Shown here one piece after another: positions 25,201 through 29,890 of a stretch of 32,465 nt of DNA (positions are counted from its first letter, which is position 1; each line of letters begins with the position of its first letter). The notes below the pieces were generated by a model. The model made no database searches and had not been told where the DNA came from. It saw only the letters and a list, made by a program, of their open reading frames with translations. Source of the stretch: Apostichopus californicus (taxonomy: Eukaryota; Echinodermata; Holothuroidea; Aspidochirotida; Stichopodidae); contig JAIPMN010005478.1 in the NCBI GenBank assembly GCA_020650975.1, positions 4,744 to 37,208 of the forward strand, given 5' to 3'. The translations under genes were made by a program, and so were the position numbers.

Positions 25201-28200
25201 TTGCATTTATGTTCCGTGATATGGATGTATCATTTATTTGTGATAGTTTCTTATTCAGTTTATATTTAGATAGCTTGTTCTTCTTATGCATTGAAAGCTA
25301 CTGTACAGGTTCCCCCTCCAATCATAGAAAAAGGAACATTTTAGACCTTGTCTGTCCAAGGTGTTGGGGGTGGGGGGGGGGTGGGAGGGCTAAGGTTAAC
25401 AAGTTGGAACTACACAGCCAGAAGTGGCTTCCAATCATAACCTGCTAGATTTCAATGTGAAGGCACCGAGGGTTAAAAGAAAATCTGCAGCACTTGCAAA
25501 AGCCTCTGCAGTATGGCTGAATCAATATCTAACCATAGAGGTAATCTCTGCAGCCTCGCAGCAGTGTTTGTGTGAAACTGCCTAGCACAAATGATATTGT
25601 CCTAAGAGCCTGGCTGCAGCCTCGCAGCAGTGTTTGTGTGAAACTGCCTAGCACAAATGATATTTTCCTACAGAGCCTGGCTGCAGTGATGCTGCAGCCC
25701 CCTCAGCGTCCGACTTTGCGCACAGAACCTTATTACCAATAACACGCTCTGGCAATCACAGATATGGCCTGCTAAATGTAACAAGCTCCCCATAGACTGG
25801 CCCTGATCAGATGACTTACAAATAATATGGTTGATGAATCTGCCTGATACCCTCTGTGCTCAACTGTCCTCTTAGCAGTTACATTATTAAAGTTAGAAGT
25901 CAGTTTAATAAAGGAGCTGAGAAGGAAAGAGAGCCCAATCTTCCTTTGTGTGAGAAATACATCCTTTGTTGATTGCTTATCTTGTGCACACTACTACAGG
26001 ACATCAAGAGAAGTTTACGGCTTAAAATTCTAAAGCCTGTCACTATCAACTTTAGCATTTCTGTCTGTTTGTTTATTTATTTCAGGGTTCAGGAGGTAAA
26101 GCAATATTCACCTTTAACCCTGATCTATCGGTTGCATCAACGAACCCTGAAGAATACCCTAAAGTGAGGGCGCTGTATGATTACACAGCTCAACGATCCG
26201 ATGAGTTAAACATCGCCGAGGGTGATGTGATCAAGGTACTCCATGAGGACAACGATAATTGGTGGATGGGGGAATTGGAGAACGGTGATCAAGGTTACTT
26301 TCCTGCTAATTACGTAGAAGATTTATCTGGAACCAGACAGACAGGTAGGAAGACTGAACAAGACTTGTAAGAGGAGGGTGGGGGTGTGTGACCCAGGGGA
26401 GGGGGGGGGGAACGGTGATCAAGGGTACTTTCCTGCTAATTACGTAGAAGATTTATCTGGAGGAACCAGACATACAGGTAGGAAGACTTTACAAGACTTG
26501 TAAGAGTAGGGTGCGGGTGTGTGACCTGGGGGGGGGGGTGGGGGGTTTGGACAAATTGTTTCTACTTTTATCATTTGTCAACAAAACTGGTACTACTAAT
26601 TGTAATAGTAAAGTGTAAGTGAAAATGAAGAAATCAAATAGATACATATGTTAGTAAACAAAAAGACAAATAGGATTAAACAAAAATTTTGTTGACCAAG
26701 GGATTCCAAGGTTTGAAATGGAGTTGTCGTGAATTTTCGACAACTTTTAATATGTTATTAAAATGACTCTACAGTGGCCTCTATGTCAGCTTGGGAATTG
26801 ATTCTGACAAGATACCACGTTACAAGTGTAATTTTGTGCTGTCTTTTGCTGTTAGTCACAATGTTGACAAGATTGAACAAGTTGCTATGGTTACAATAAA
26901 ATTAGCCCGTACAGATTTTATATTCTGAATTTTGTCAGACGATCAAAGAAGAAAATGGACAGATAAGTCCCAAACCCTTTTGAATTAATACATTATATAG
27001 TACATTGAAGACAAGAATTGGACTATGGACTCATCCCAAATATTATTCCAGAAATGTGTTTCCATCGGCAAGTCCACCATCATCTCACTTTTCACTGTAT
27101 TTCCAAGGATTTTACATGATTTCCTCCTTATGGGTAGTGATTATTATAATAAACCCATTCCTGTATTTTATAGGCATACAGCCAAACGCTTCTGTAGGAT
27201 TTGATGAGAATGATAATGGCCTAGCTGCTTCAGCTAAGAGTCAGGGGAGTAGAGACAGGAAAAAGAACTCAAGAGGAACCAGTTCATCTCATGTAAGTAC
27301 AGATTATTTATCGCTATTAAAGGAAGATTGTACATACATTTATTTACCTCATTGACATCTCCTTTTGGACCTTCTGTTGGTGAAGTCAGATTTACCTCTC
27401 AAGCCTTTTTCAATGTCCTTTTGTTTCTCCTATTCGCTACACCAGTTTTCTGCTGTCACGACGAAAGATGGAGATTTAAAAATTTTGTCTGGTCCAGAGG
27501 ACAGTGAGATAGAATCCACATCAAAGTCTCAGACGTAAGTTCTATCTCTCTATCTCTCTCTCTTTCATTCTCTCTTTCAAAGATGTGCCAGAGCTCCCAT
27601 ATAGATAGTTTGATATTTCACTGCCAAATATTTAGATTTATTTCAAAGTGCAGAAAGAAATGTAGAAATCAGGAATCACCCCCACCCCCCTGCGCTCCTC
27701 ATTTTGTCAAGGATGCACAAGTGATTGTCAGGCTATACAGCTGTCTGTAACTCCAAAACTGTCGTCTAAGTCTTTGTGGCATTTTCGTTGTGTACCCTTT
27801 AAGTGTTGACAATGGTTGGCAATATTTTACCCAGTGGGTCTCCTTTAATGTCTGTGAAATAGGAAACAGTCAAATCTTGACCTTCTGTCTTTGTTACACA
27901 TATGCCCAGAGAAAGGCAGTGTGCAATCGGAAACTACAGTGGCACAAAATTACTGAGAACTTGAGGGGATGACATTTATAGGCTTAAGAACAGGAGAGAT
28001 GGGTGGGAGGGGAGGAGGGACAGGGGCATCCCACCTCCTGTTTACTTTTCAATACGGTTTTCTTGATCTCATTGTGCAATTTAATGTCACTTCTCTCCCG
28101 AACAGAGCAAAGAAATCAAAGCGAAAGAAGCAGGCTCATTCATCCGGGCTTCCATCCGGGAGTAAGAAAGATACCAACTTGCGTAAGTCTCTCCTAGAAA

Positions 28201-28337
28201 CCAATTTTCAGAAGGGAAGTCAAAGTTTAGAGTTCTCTGGGAGAGATGAAGAACCCAGAGGTTCATCTACAGATGCAGAGATGCAGTTAGATCGGAGGAG
28301 AAAAAAGAAGAAGAACCATGCTGAGAGGGAAGTTTGA
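1183..28337 (+). CDS. AHI1: AHI1 / jouberin, 5'-partial, 27 coding exons
   Basis: Join of the 27 exons listed separately; 3466 nt, 1154 codons plus stop, open throughout and phase-consistent at all junctions. Residues are numbered from exon 1 of this window: about 1-188 Lys/Glu-rich; about 195-440 the conserved jouberin region before the WD40 repeats (motifs [57 protein letters not shown]); about 465-780 seven WD40 blades ([43 protein letters not shown]); about 781-945 a linker beginning with a charged helix; about 949-1003 SH3 ([27 protein letters not shown]); then a basic tail. Vertebrate jouberin is about 1200 residues, so only a modest N-terminal part is missing. In vertebrates AHI1 is a transition-zone and basal-body protein that works with NPHP1 and RAB8A, and its loss causes Joubert syndrome; a ciliary role here is inferred by orthology. 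No frameshift or internal stop was seen. The exon boundaries are hand-derived. Confidence 0.95.
1270..1960. repeat. Dispersed repeat with hammerhead-like core plus purine-rich low-complexity tract (intron 1)
   Basis: 1527-1640 holds a segment (ttagcaaactgcttatccac, then a hammerhead-like core) that recurs diverged at 21963-22060 and, reversed, at 7125-7190. A more decayed relative lies at about 1415-1475. From 1640 to 1960 the sequence is GA-rich with a G run (1909-1918) and codes for nothing recognisable. Confidence 0.7.
1587..1625 (-). ncRNA. Hammerhead-ribozyme-like motif (intact core)
   Basis: Read on the minus strand: GCCT (stem I), CTGAAGA (matches CUGANGA), A, GATCC-TGCTA-GGATC (5-bp stem II), GAAA, C, GTC (NUH cleavage triplet), AGGC (stem I partner). 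All core bases of a type I hammerhead are present. Stem III would be only ACGT, which is self-complementary, so a monomer cannot fold it but a dimer could. Minimal hammerheads of this design are known in Penelope-like retroelements. Activity is not shown. Confidence 0.6.
2082..2374 (+). CDS. AHI1: AHI1 exon 2 (charged N-terminal region)
   Basis: The acceptor is tttatttttcag and the donor GA|GTAAGT. In phase it reads [17 protein letters not shown] and continues through an acidic/basic stretch ([23 protein letters not shown]). This is the usual composition of the jouberin N-terminus, probably disordered with nuclear-localisation-like lysine clusters. It ends in phase 2. Confidence 0.9.
2375..2938. 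other. Intron 2
   Basis: No gene, known repeat or structure recognised. Confidence 0.6.
2939..3132 (+). CDS. AHI1: AHI1 exon 3 (Lys/Glu-rich)
   Basis: The acceptor is caaaacag and the donor AAG|GTAAAA. The phase from exon 2 gives [20 protein letters not shown], a Gly/Glu run (GGGGEEEE) and a final lysine cluster RKKKKKRKK. It ends in phase 1. Purine-rich coding sequence of this kind evolves fast, so homology is weak; support is from splice sites and phase. Confidence 0.88.
3133..4360. other. Intron 3
   Basis: Mostly featureless AT-rich sequence. Around 4160-4262 there is a segment rich in atcgg/ccgat elements (see the separate entry). A G run lies at about 4297-4307. Confidence 0.6.
4155..4265. 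mobile_element. Possible DNA-transposon end (cgg/ccg-rich relic)
   Basis: Contains aataatcggcatcggcccga, gactaatcggtaatctgtaa and atgtaatcgtccgaacacta. ATCGG/CCGAT-rich sequences of this look often occur at ends of hAT-type non-autonomous elements. No complete inverted repeats or target duplication identified, so this is a weak call. Confidence 0.25.
4361..4532 (+). CDS. AHI1: AHI1 exon 4 (start of conserved pre-WD40 domain)
   Basis: The acceptor is ttatcttcag and the donor AA|GTAAGT. It encodes [19 protein letters not shown] and [19 protein letters not shown], which aligns directly with the vertebrate jouberin segment containing IHRTDRLKSD and HPMVKIHVVD. The region has been described as C2-like in ciliary protein surveys; the fold is not visible from sequence alone. 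Confidence 0.96.
4604..5190. repeat. Exact 83-bp tandem array, 7 copies (intron 4)
   Basis: gaggctttaccctgtatcc starts at 4611, 4694, 4777, 4860, 4943, 5026 and 5109, exactly 83 bp apart, with only point differences between copies. The array begins about 70 bp after the exon 4 donor. It is not coding. Confidence 0.97.
5504..5599 (+). CDS. AHI1: AHI1 exon 5
   Basis: The acceptor is atttcttcaacag and the donor AA|GTAAGT. It encodes [20 protein letters not shown] and then [10 protein letters not shown], closely matching the jouberin segment [20 protein letters not shown]. It ends in phase 2. Confidence 0.96.
5600..6090. repeat. ~50-bp tandem array, about 9 copies (intron 5)
   Basis: The unit contains atagttactggctagaagtg followed by atcccgacc and ggaatatc. 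Units vary by a few bases. The bases right after the exon 5 donor (gtaagttactattttaagcg, then atcccca) resemble a diverged first unit, so the array may begin at the splice site. Confidence 0.9.
6091..6808. other. Rest of intron 5
   Basis: AT-rich, no gene or repeat family recognised before the LINE-like tail. Confidence 0.5.
6809..6875 (+). mobile_element. LINE/SINE 3'-tail relic
   Basis: gttaagtgcattgaacattg, then gctctatataagcacgg and a (taa)n run has the layout of many invertebrate non-LTR 3' ends, and resembles the tail of the LINE relic at 16549. No reverse transcriptase sequence is recognisable upstream. Confidence 0.5.
6976..7078 (+). CDS. AHI1: AHI1 exon 6
   Basis: The acceptor is catgcacag and the donor GAG|GTAAGC. 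It encodes [18 protein letters not shown] followed by [10 protein letters not shown], matching jouberin LPEWEEQIVFNENFPYLL and PKVILFFE. It ends in phase 0. Confidence 0.96.
7133..7167 (+). ncRNA. Decayed hammerhead-like motif of the same family
   Basis: On the plus strand gcct, CTGAAGA, GATCC-TGCTA-GGATT, GAAA, CATC, agac are in order. The cleavage triplet is ATC instead of GTC, one stem II pair is a wobble and stem I is broken, so it is probably inactive. The flank acttacttttacacatt matches the reversed flank of the 1587 copy. Confidence 0.5.
7614..7709 (+). CDS. AHI1: AHI1 exon 7
   Basis: The acceptor is taatctttgtcag and the donor AAG|GTAACA. Its 32 codons read [20 protein letters not shown] and [12 protein letters not shown]; the second part is the conserved jouberin motif RKIAWAFLK. 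Confidence 0.95.
7910..8034 (-). mobile_element. tRNA-derived SINE, head at 7969-8034 (intron 7)
   Basis: On the minus strand from 8034: an acceptor-like stem (GGAGTGT against TCGCTCC, six of seven pair), an A box TAGCTCAGTGG and a B box GTTCGAGTC, both fitting the RNA polymerase III consensus. The anticodon arm is poorly paired, so it is not a working tRNA. The non-tRNA body would run left towards 7910; its end is unclear. Intronic and antisense to AHI1. Confidence 0.55.
8220..8318 (+). CDS. AHI1: AHI1 exon 8
   Basis: The acceptor is cttgtttccag and the donor GAT|GTAAGT. Its 33 codons include [19 protein letters not shown] and [14 protein letters not shown], matching the jouberin block LLGANGN...LRLQLYYPP. 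Confidence 0.95.
8490..8700. repeat. Pyrimidine-rich low-complexity tract (intron 8)
   Basis: Long C/T-rich stretch (such as cctctcctccctctcccctt). Open frames on both strands are composition artefacts. Confidence 0.85.
8848..8973 (+). CDS. AHI1: AHI1 exon 9
   Basis: The acceptor is ttttctttag and the donor AAG|GTGGGT. Its 42 codons include [20 protein letters not shown], the counterpart of jouberin [19 protein letters not shown], and end SRSLYAIQK (vertebrate YRSMMALQE). Phase 0 on both sides. Confidence 0.96.
8974..9545. other. Intron 9
   Basis: No recognised feature; a C-rich tract lies at about 9473-9495. Confidence 0.55.
9546..9616 (+). CDS. AHI1: AHI1 exon 10
   Basis: The acceptor is gattgccaacag and the donor GT|GTAAGT. 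It encodes [20 protein letters not shown] and ATPV, the variable spacer between the pre-WD40 domain and the propeller. It ends in phase 2, which fits exon 11. Confidence 0.88.
9617..10172. other. Intron 10
   Basis: No recognised feature. Confidence 0.55.
10173..10301 (+). CDS. AHI1: AHI1 exon 11 (entry to WD40 propeller)
   Basis: The acceptor is cttactgtag and the donor AG|GTAAGT. It encodes [20 protein letters not shown] and [14 protein letters not shown], matching jouberin VIKWKRLPGQACRIPNKH and the first WD40 strands (GCFCLDFSHNGR). Confidence 0.96.
10302..11267. other. Intron 11
   Basis: No recognised feature. A stretch of ctcctattttcctattgtcc type (11040-11130) is weakly repetitive. 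Confidence 0.55.
11268..11322 (+). CDS. AHI1: AHI1 exon 12 (WD40 blade 1; 3' end is the first unit of a tandem array)
   Basis: The acceptor is gtcctgatag and the donor GAG|GTAAGT. It encodes [18 protein letters not shown], matching jouberin LAAACASRDGYPIILYE. The last 22 nt of this exon plus the donor and 65 nt of intron form an 87-bp unit present 15 times in succession. The ordinary donor gives E|IPSGRF with exon 13, as in vertebrates, so the first copy is taken as the constitutive site. Alternative ends at 11409, 11496 and so on every 87 bp to 12279 keep frame. Confidence 0.94.
11301..12615. repeat. 87-bp tandem array carrying exon 12's 3' end and splice donor, 15 copies
   Basis: Each unit contains ccctattgtactttatgag and then GTAAGT. 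Donor GT positions: 11323, 11410, 11497, 11584, 11671, 11758, 11845, 11932, 12019, 12106, 12193, 12280, 12371, 12462, 12549. Spacing is exactly 87 bp except two 91-bp units with a 4-bp insertion (atgaatgct). Since 87 is 29 codons with no stop, the frame of exon 12 stays open to a TGA at 12367-12369. The array therefore provides 12 in-frame and 3 out-of-frame candidate donors. Confidence 0.97.
12616..13168. other. Rest of intron 12
   Basis: Unique AT-rich sequence, no recognised feature. Confidence 0.55.
13169..13284 (+). CDS. AHI1: AHI1 exon 13 (WD40 blades 1-2)
   Basis: The acceptor is ttgttattag and the donor AAG|GTATTT. It encodes [20 protein letters not shown] and SASSDGTAR, matching jouberin IPSGRF...GHLNIIYDL and SSSDGTARIW. 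It ends in phase 2. The donor GTATTTACT recurs three more times in a downstream array. Confidence 0.96.
13285..13890. repeat. Composite TCACA/TCATA-type array with four copies of the exon 13 donor region
   Basis: Pentamer-like catat/cacat sequence organised into units of 138, 155 and 148 bp. Each unit opens with AGGTATTTACTGTGATATCA or a near match; the GT lies at 13285 (true donor), 13423, 13578 and 13726. The array starts at the splice junction itself. Long histidine/serine-rich open frames here are repeat artefacts. Confidence 0.92.
14237..14405 (+). CDS. AHI1: AHI1 exon 14 (WD40 blades 2-3)
   Basis: The acceptor is ccttccttcag and the donor GAG|GTTAGT. It encodes [39 protein letters not shown] and [10 protein letters not shown], corresponding to jouberin VLPHPSFVYTAKFHP and YDSMIRIWKVE. 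Confidence 0.97.
14406..15512. other. Intron 14
   Basis: No recognised feature in 1.1 kb of AT-rich sequence. Confidence 0.55.
15513..15645 (+). CDS. AHI1: AHI1 exon 15 (WD40 blades 3-4)
   Basis: The acceptor is ttgctttctag and the donor TTG|GTGAGT. It encodes [20 protein letters not shown] and [17 protein letters not shown], matching jouberin HKSFINSLCFDTEG and MYSGDCTGVIVVWN. It ends in phase 1. Confidence 0.97.
15646..16548. other. First part of intron 15
   Basis: Contains a TGAT/TGAC microsatellite at about 16058-16108. Otherwise nothing recognised. Confidence 0.55.
16549..16796 (+). mobile_element. LINE 3' end: reverse transcriptase C-terminus plus tail
   Basis: One frame reads [45 protein letters not shown] and then stop. 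This is the well-known C-terminal signature of many non-LTR reverse transcriptases (LWN-LP-IR-F-LKT-F), with the TYGYRSF lead-in. It is followed by aagcgccttgagcagtgact, ggcgctatataag and a TTATTA-rich end. A 5'-truncated, dead insertion. The clade (CR1/L2-like or other) cannot be fixed from this piece. Confidence 0.75.
16865..17003 (+). CDS. AHI1: AHI1 exon 16 (WD40 blades 4-5)
   Basis: The acceptor is ttctcttcttcag and the donor CT|GTGAGT. It encodes [38 protein letters not shown] and IRMMDLRL, matching jouberin GIPISYLEIHPNGKRLLIH and LRIMDLRI. It ends in phase 2. Confidence 0.96.
17004..17794. other. Intron 16
   Basis: Long G runs at about 17081-17094 and 17340-17347 and a C run at about 17322; otherwise nothing recognised. 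Confidence 0.55.
17795..17928 (+). CDS. AHI1: AHI1 exon 17 (WD40 blades 5-6)
   Basis: The acceptor is cgttactgtag and the donor CAG|GTGAGA. It encodes [20 protein letters not shown] and [20 protein letters not shown], matching jouberin [20 protein letters not shown] and FAGSEDGIVYVWNPETG. Confidence 0.97.
17929..18424. other. Intron 17
   Basis: No firm feature. Two loosely similar segments (aactcacaaa..tggttgaagt at about 18080 and 18230) suggest an old duplication. Confidence 0.45.
18425..18565 (+). CDS. AHI1: AHI1 exon 18 (WD40 blade 7)
   Basis: The acceptor is tgttttctcag and the donor AAGT|GTAAGT. It encodes [39 protein letters not shown] and IFIYDSK, matching jouberin EQVAMYSDL, IRDISYHPFENMVAFCAFG and LYIYDF. 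It closes the propeller and ends in phase 1. Confidence 0.97.
18566..19118. other. Intron 18
   Basis: No recognised feature. Confidence 0.55.
19119..19306 (+). CDS. AHI1: AHI1 exon 19 (helical linker after WD40)
   Basis: The acceptor is ggttttgtgacag and the donor ATG|GTAAGT. It encodes [20 protein letters not shown] followed by a highly charged, helix-prone run ([20 protein letters not shown]). The vertebrate equivalent is the helix containing MQLVKQRLETVTEVI. It ends in phase 0. Confidence 0.93.
19307..20441. other. Intron 19
   Basis: G-rich stretches at 19340-19385 and 19545-19560; a long pyrimidine-rich tract at 20340-20430 just before the microexon. No gene recognised. Confidence 0.55.
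20442..20462 (+). CDS. AHI1: AHI1 exon 20, probable 21-nt microexon
   Basis: A long pyrimidine-rich tract (about 20340-20430) and acatattatag precede seven codons, AMKKLNQ, followed by GTAGCT. It is phase 0 on both sides, so it can be included or skipped without changing frame. Joined to exon 21 it gives KKLNQSLTP, which resembles vertebrate jouberin KVNKNLSFTS at the end of the same linker helix. The donor is weaker than its neighbours. Transcript evidence is needed; it could be alternatively spliced. Confidence 0.6.
20912..21825. repeat. Exact 151-bp tandem array, 6 copies (intron 20)
   Basis: aggagtagtacagagtcaag and ttagcttgtacgaacagtcc recur every 151 bp; minus-strand open frames of 77 codons restart at the same spacing. 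Copies differ at a few positions (tagagg/tggagg, aaaaag/aaacag, caaag/taaac). The first copy is the most diverged. Not coding. Confidence 0.97.
22016..22050 (-). ncRNA. Broken hammerhead-like motif of the same family
   Basis: On the minus strand stem I (GCCT/AGGC) and CTGAAGA are kept, but stem II has lost bases and GAAA reads GATA, a change at an essential core position. The flank 21963-22015 matches that of the 1587 copy, which shows common descent. Confidence 0.5.
22060..23541. other. Rest of intron 20
   Basis: AT-rich, no recognised gene. A C-rich tract lies at about 22804-22824. Confidence 0.5.
23542..23664 (+). CDS. AHI1: AHI1 exon 21 (Ser/Thr-rich linker)
   Basis: The acceptor is ctttcatcgttcaag and the donor CAG|GTATTG. 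Its 41 codons include [20 protein letters not shown] and [20 protein letters not shown]. Composition is linker-like, between the WD40 region and SH3. Phase 0 on both sides. It is not conserved enough to confirm by homology. Confidence 0.85.
23665..24092. other. Intron 21
   Basis: No recognised feature. Confidence 0.5.
24093..24141 (+). CDS. AHI1: AHI1 exon 22 (linker)
   Basis: The acceptor is aatctccgtttag and the donor CAG|GTAAAT. It encodes [16 protein letters not shown] and ends in phase 1 with a glycine codon completed by exon 23. Its Gly/Ser/Arg-rich composition continues into exon 23. Supported by splice sites and phase only. Confidence 0.8.
24345..24560. repeat. Imperfect ~75-bp direct repeat (intron 22)
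   Basis: cataacacttcaaaaagggc occurs at about 24396 and 24471, 75 bp apart, with related but diverged sequence before each copy. An open frame on the minus strand here has no recognisable content. Confidence 0.6.
24770..24813 (+). CDS. AHI1: AHI1 exon 23 (linker)
   Basis: The acceptor is cattgttgttag and the donor ACG|GTGAGA. It encodes [14 protein letters not shown]. It begins with two bases that complete the split glycine codon and ends in phase 0, as exon 24 requires. The SGTP motif echoes AGTP in exon 22. Confidence 0.8.
24814..25545. other. First part of intron 23
   Basis: AT-rich; a G-rich stretch at 25363-25388. Nothing else recognised. Confidence 0.5.
25550..25690. repeat. 66-bp direct tandem duplication (intron 23)
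   Basis: gcagcctcgcagcagtgttt begins at 25550 and again at 25616; the two copies are nearly identical through tgcctagcacaaatgatatt. Confidence 0.85.
26086..26344 (+). CDS. AHI1: AHI1 exon 24 (SH3 domain)
   Basis: The acceptor is tttatttatttcag and the donor CAG|GTAGGA. After a 26-residue lead-in it encodes a complete SH3 domain: [20 protein letters not shown], then [20 protein letters not shown], then [13 protein letters not shown]. The ALYDY, WW and GYFPANYV ligand-pocket motifs are intact. Vertebrate jouberin has [20 protein letters not shown] and EGYFPANHV. The last 64 nt plus donor are duplicated at 26411-26540. Confidence 0.97.
26281..26540. repeat. 130-bp tandem duplication of the SH3 exon's 3' end with its donor
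   Basis: aacggtgatcaag starts at 26281 (inside exon 24) and 26411. Copy 2 repeats the coding bases for [13 protein letters not shown] with small changes (an added glycine codon, caga to cata) and the donor ACAG|GTAGGA in the same phase. It has no clear acceptor of its own. Read-through from exon 24 meets TAA at 26368-26370, so use of the second donor would truncate the protein. Confidence 0.93.
26541..27173. other. Rest of intron 24
   Basis: No recognised feature. Confidence 0.5.
27174..27292 (+). CDS. AHI1: AHI1 exon 25 (C-terminal tail)
   Basis: The acceptor is ctgtattttatag and the donor CAT|GTAAGT. It encodes [20 protein letters not shown] and [15 protein letters not shown], a polar, probably disordered tail after SH3. 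Phase fits both neighbours. Confidence 0.85.
27446..27534 (+). CDS. AHI1: AHI1 exon 26 (C-terminal tail)
   Basis: The acceptor is ttcgctacaccag and the donor AC|GTAAGT. It encodes [20 protein letters not shown] and ends SKSQT. It ends in phase 2, matching exon 27. No recognisable domain. Confidence 0.83.
27535..28105. other. Intron 26
   Basis: A short CTCT microsatellite follows the donor (27541-27580). Otherwise nothing recognised. Confidence 0.5.
28106..28337 (+). CDS. AHI1: AHI1 exon 27 (terminal coding exon)
   Basis: The acceptor is cttctctcccgaacag. In phase it encodes [20 protein letters not shown] and runs 76 codons to [11 protein letters not shown] and a TGA stop at 28335-28337. Basic, lysine-rich C-termini are usual in jouberin. 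The last ~65 coding bases, the stop and the following bases are the first unit of a 3' tandem array. Confidence 0.92.
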
Positions 28338-28870
28338 AGATTAAGTCATCTCACTGAGAGTCGTTTATAGAATGATGCAGAGATGCTGTCATTTACAGAT
28401 GCAGAGATGAGATTCAGTTAGATCGGAGGAGAAAAAAGAAAAAGAACAACACTGAGAGGGAAGTTTGAAGATTAAGTCATCTCCCGAGAGTCATTTATAG
28501 AATGATGCAGAGATGAGATGCAGAGATGCAGTTAGATCGGAGGAGAAAGAAGAAGAAGAACCATGCTGAGAGGGAAGTTTGAAGATTAAGTCATCTCCCC
28601 GAGAGCCATTTATAGAATGATGCAGAGATGAGATGCAGAGATGCAGTTAGATCGGAGGAGAAAGAAGAGAGAGAACCATGCTGAGAGGGAAGTTTGAAGA
28701 TTAAGTCATCTCCCCGAGAGTCATTTATAGAATGATGCAGAGATGCTCTCATTTATAGAATGATGCAGGATGCCATTAAATAGGAGGAGAAGAAATAGAA
28801 ACATGCTGGAATGTAGGTTTGAAGATAAACTCCTCTCCCTGAGGGGGTCACCTGCAGATGCATAGATGCT
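28271..28870. repeat. ~115-bp tandem array copying the end of the AHI1 coding sequence into the 3' UTR
   Basis: cagttagatcggaggagaaa occurs in the coding exon (28284) and again near 28418, 28523 and 28640, each followed by gagagggaagtttgaagatt, which contains the stop codon. A fifth copy (about 28745-28865) is diverged. Copies 2-5 lie after the stop and are presumably 3' UTR. Confidence 0.93.
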
Positions 28871-29246
28871 GTTAGAAAGTAGTACCCTTATCCATTGAAA
28901 CTCATCCATTAAAACATGTTCAGTTTGGCTTACTTTGCTGTTTAGACATATGGGACACAGAGATTTCAGTAATGGGATTTGGTGAAAATATCGTCCTGCT
29001 CTTCTCCTAACTAACATGGGCCGTACCAATTATATCATTGGCTTAAAGACATTGGTTGATGAAACTTGTGAATGATTGTTCACCTCTAATGAAGTATAGC
29101 TAAATTTTCTTTAAAAATTCTGCATGTTTTAAGTCTGTGTGATGTGAGAAATTGATGTCCATCCTCTTGCCAAGAAAACTATTGTTTTCTCAGGATTTTT
29201 TAAAAATAACTTTTTATGAAAAATAATTAGTACTTTACGTCTTTGT

Positions 29247-29252
29247 AATAAA
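29247..29252 (+). promoter_or_regulatory. Candidate polyadenylation signal for AHI1
   Basis: A canonical AATAAA about 0.9 kb after the stop. Weaker ATTAAA forms at 28775 and 28908 are closer. Which is used cannot be told from the sequence. Confidence 0.25.
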
Positions 29253-29816
29253 GGATACTTTTGAATAGTACTAGGCTCCATGTAGCGGTATGATGACATG
29301 TTAGAGTCAATCGCTATACATCTTTGTAGAGGGAACGGCTGGTACTGCTCCAAGTTATCTGTGGTAAGTGGTCACAGTGCTATAAACTTGAACATCAAAC
29401 ATTTACTTAGTGATATTAGCTTTATATTACTTGGGTTTCAACTTTGGATGTCAACGTCGAAACACAGGAAACTTGAAAGGAGAAAACCTTGAACCAATTG
29501 TATTTCTCAGCACAATCTGTAAAATGTTTTTTTTTTTTTTTTTTAAGCAATTCTTACTCTGCTGAAAATGAGGCTGTGACTTTATATTATCAATTTAAAT
29601 TGAGGGAAAAAAGCAAAGAAATTAATGACTAGGTTTTAAATTTATATATTTATGCATGAATTGTCGATTTTTTGAAATCCCTTCCCTGTCACTTTCTTGT
29701 TTGTAATTGAATGAAACTGACGCTTGATCCATGGTTAAACGGTATGCAAGATATTGTGGCTTGTGACTGGCGCCCCCAGAAAAGAAATGGCTATACAGGG
29801 ATCGCCTCCAACTAAG
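29253..29816. other. Intergenic or distal 3' UTR
   Basis: A T run at about 29527-29544; no gene recognised. Confidence 0.45.
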
Positions 29817-29890
29817 GTCTGGATAGCTCAGTTGGTGGAGCAATTGGTCTTGTAGTCCAAAGGTCGCTGGTTTGAAATCCTATTCCAGCT
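29817..29890 (+). pseudogene. tRNA-Thr-like pseudogene or SINE head
   Basis: The layout follows a tRNA: GTCTGGA acceptor strand, D arm GCTC/GAGC with A box TAGCTCAGTTG, anticodon loop CTTGTAG in the position giving TGT (threonine), B box GTTTGAAAT with one change from consensus, and TCCAGCT at the 3' side. Mismatches in the acceptor, anticodon and T stems argue against function. Cross-similarity with SINE heads makes a SINE more likely than a true tRNA gene. Confidence 0.6.

Noticed and set aside
25973-26167. A separate frame running into the SH3 exon
   Set aside because: It uses a different frame from the SH3 coding sequence; the AHI1 acceptor at 26084-26085 explains the real exon.
29817-29890. 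Functional tRNA-Thr (TGT)
   Set aside because: Several stem pairs are broken and the B box has a changed base, so a pseudogene or SINE head fits better.
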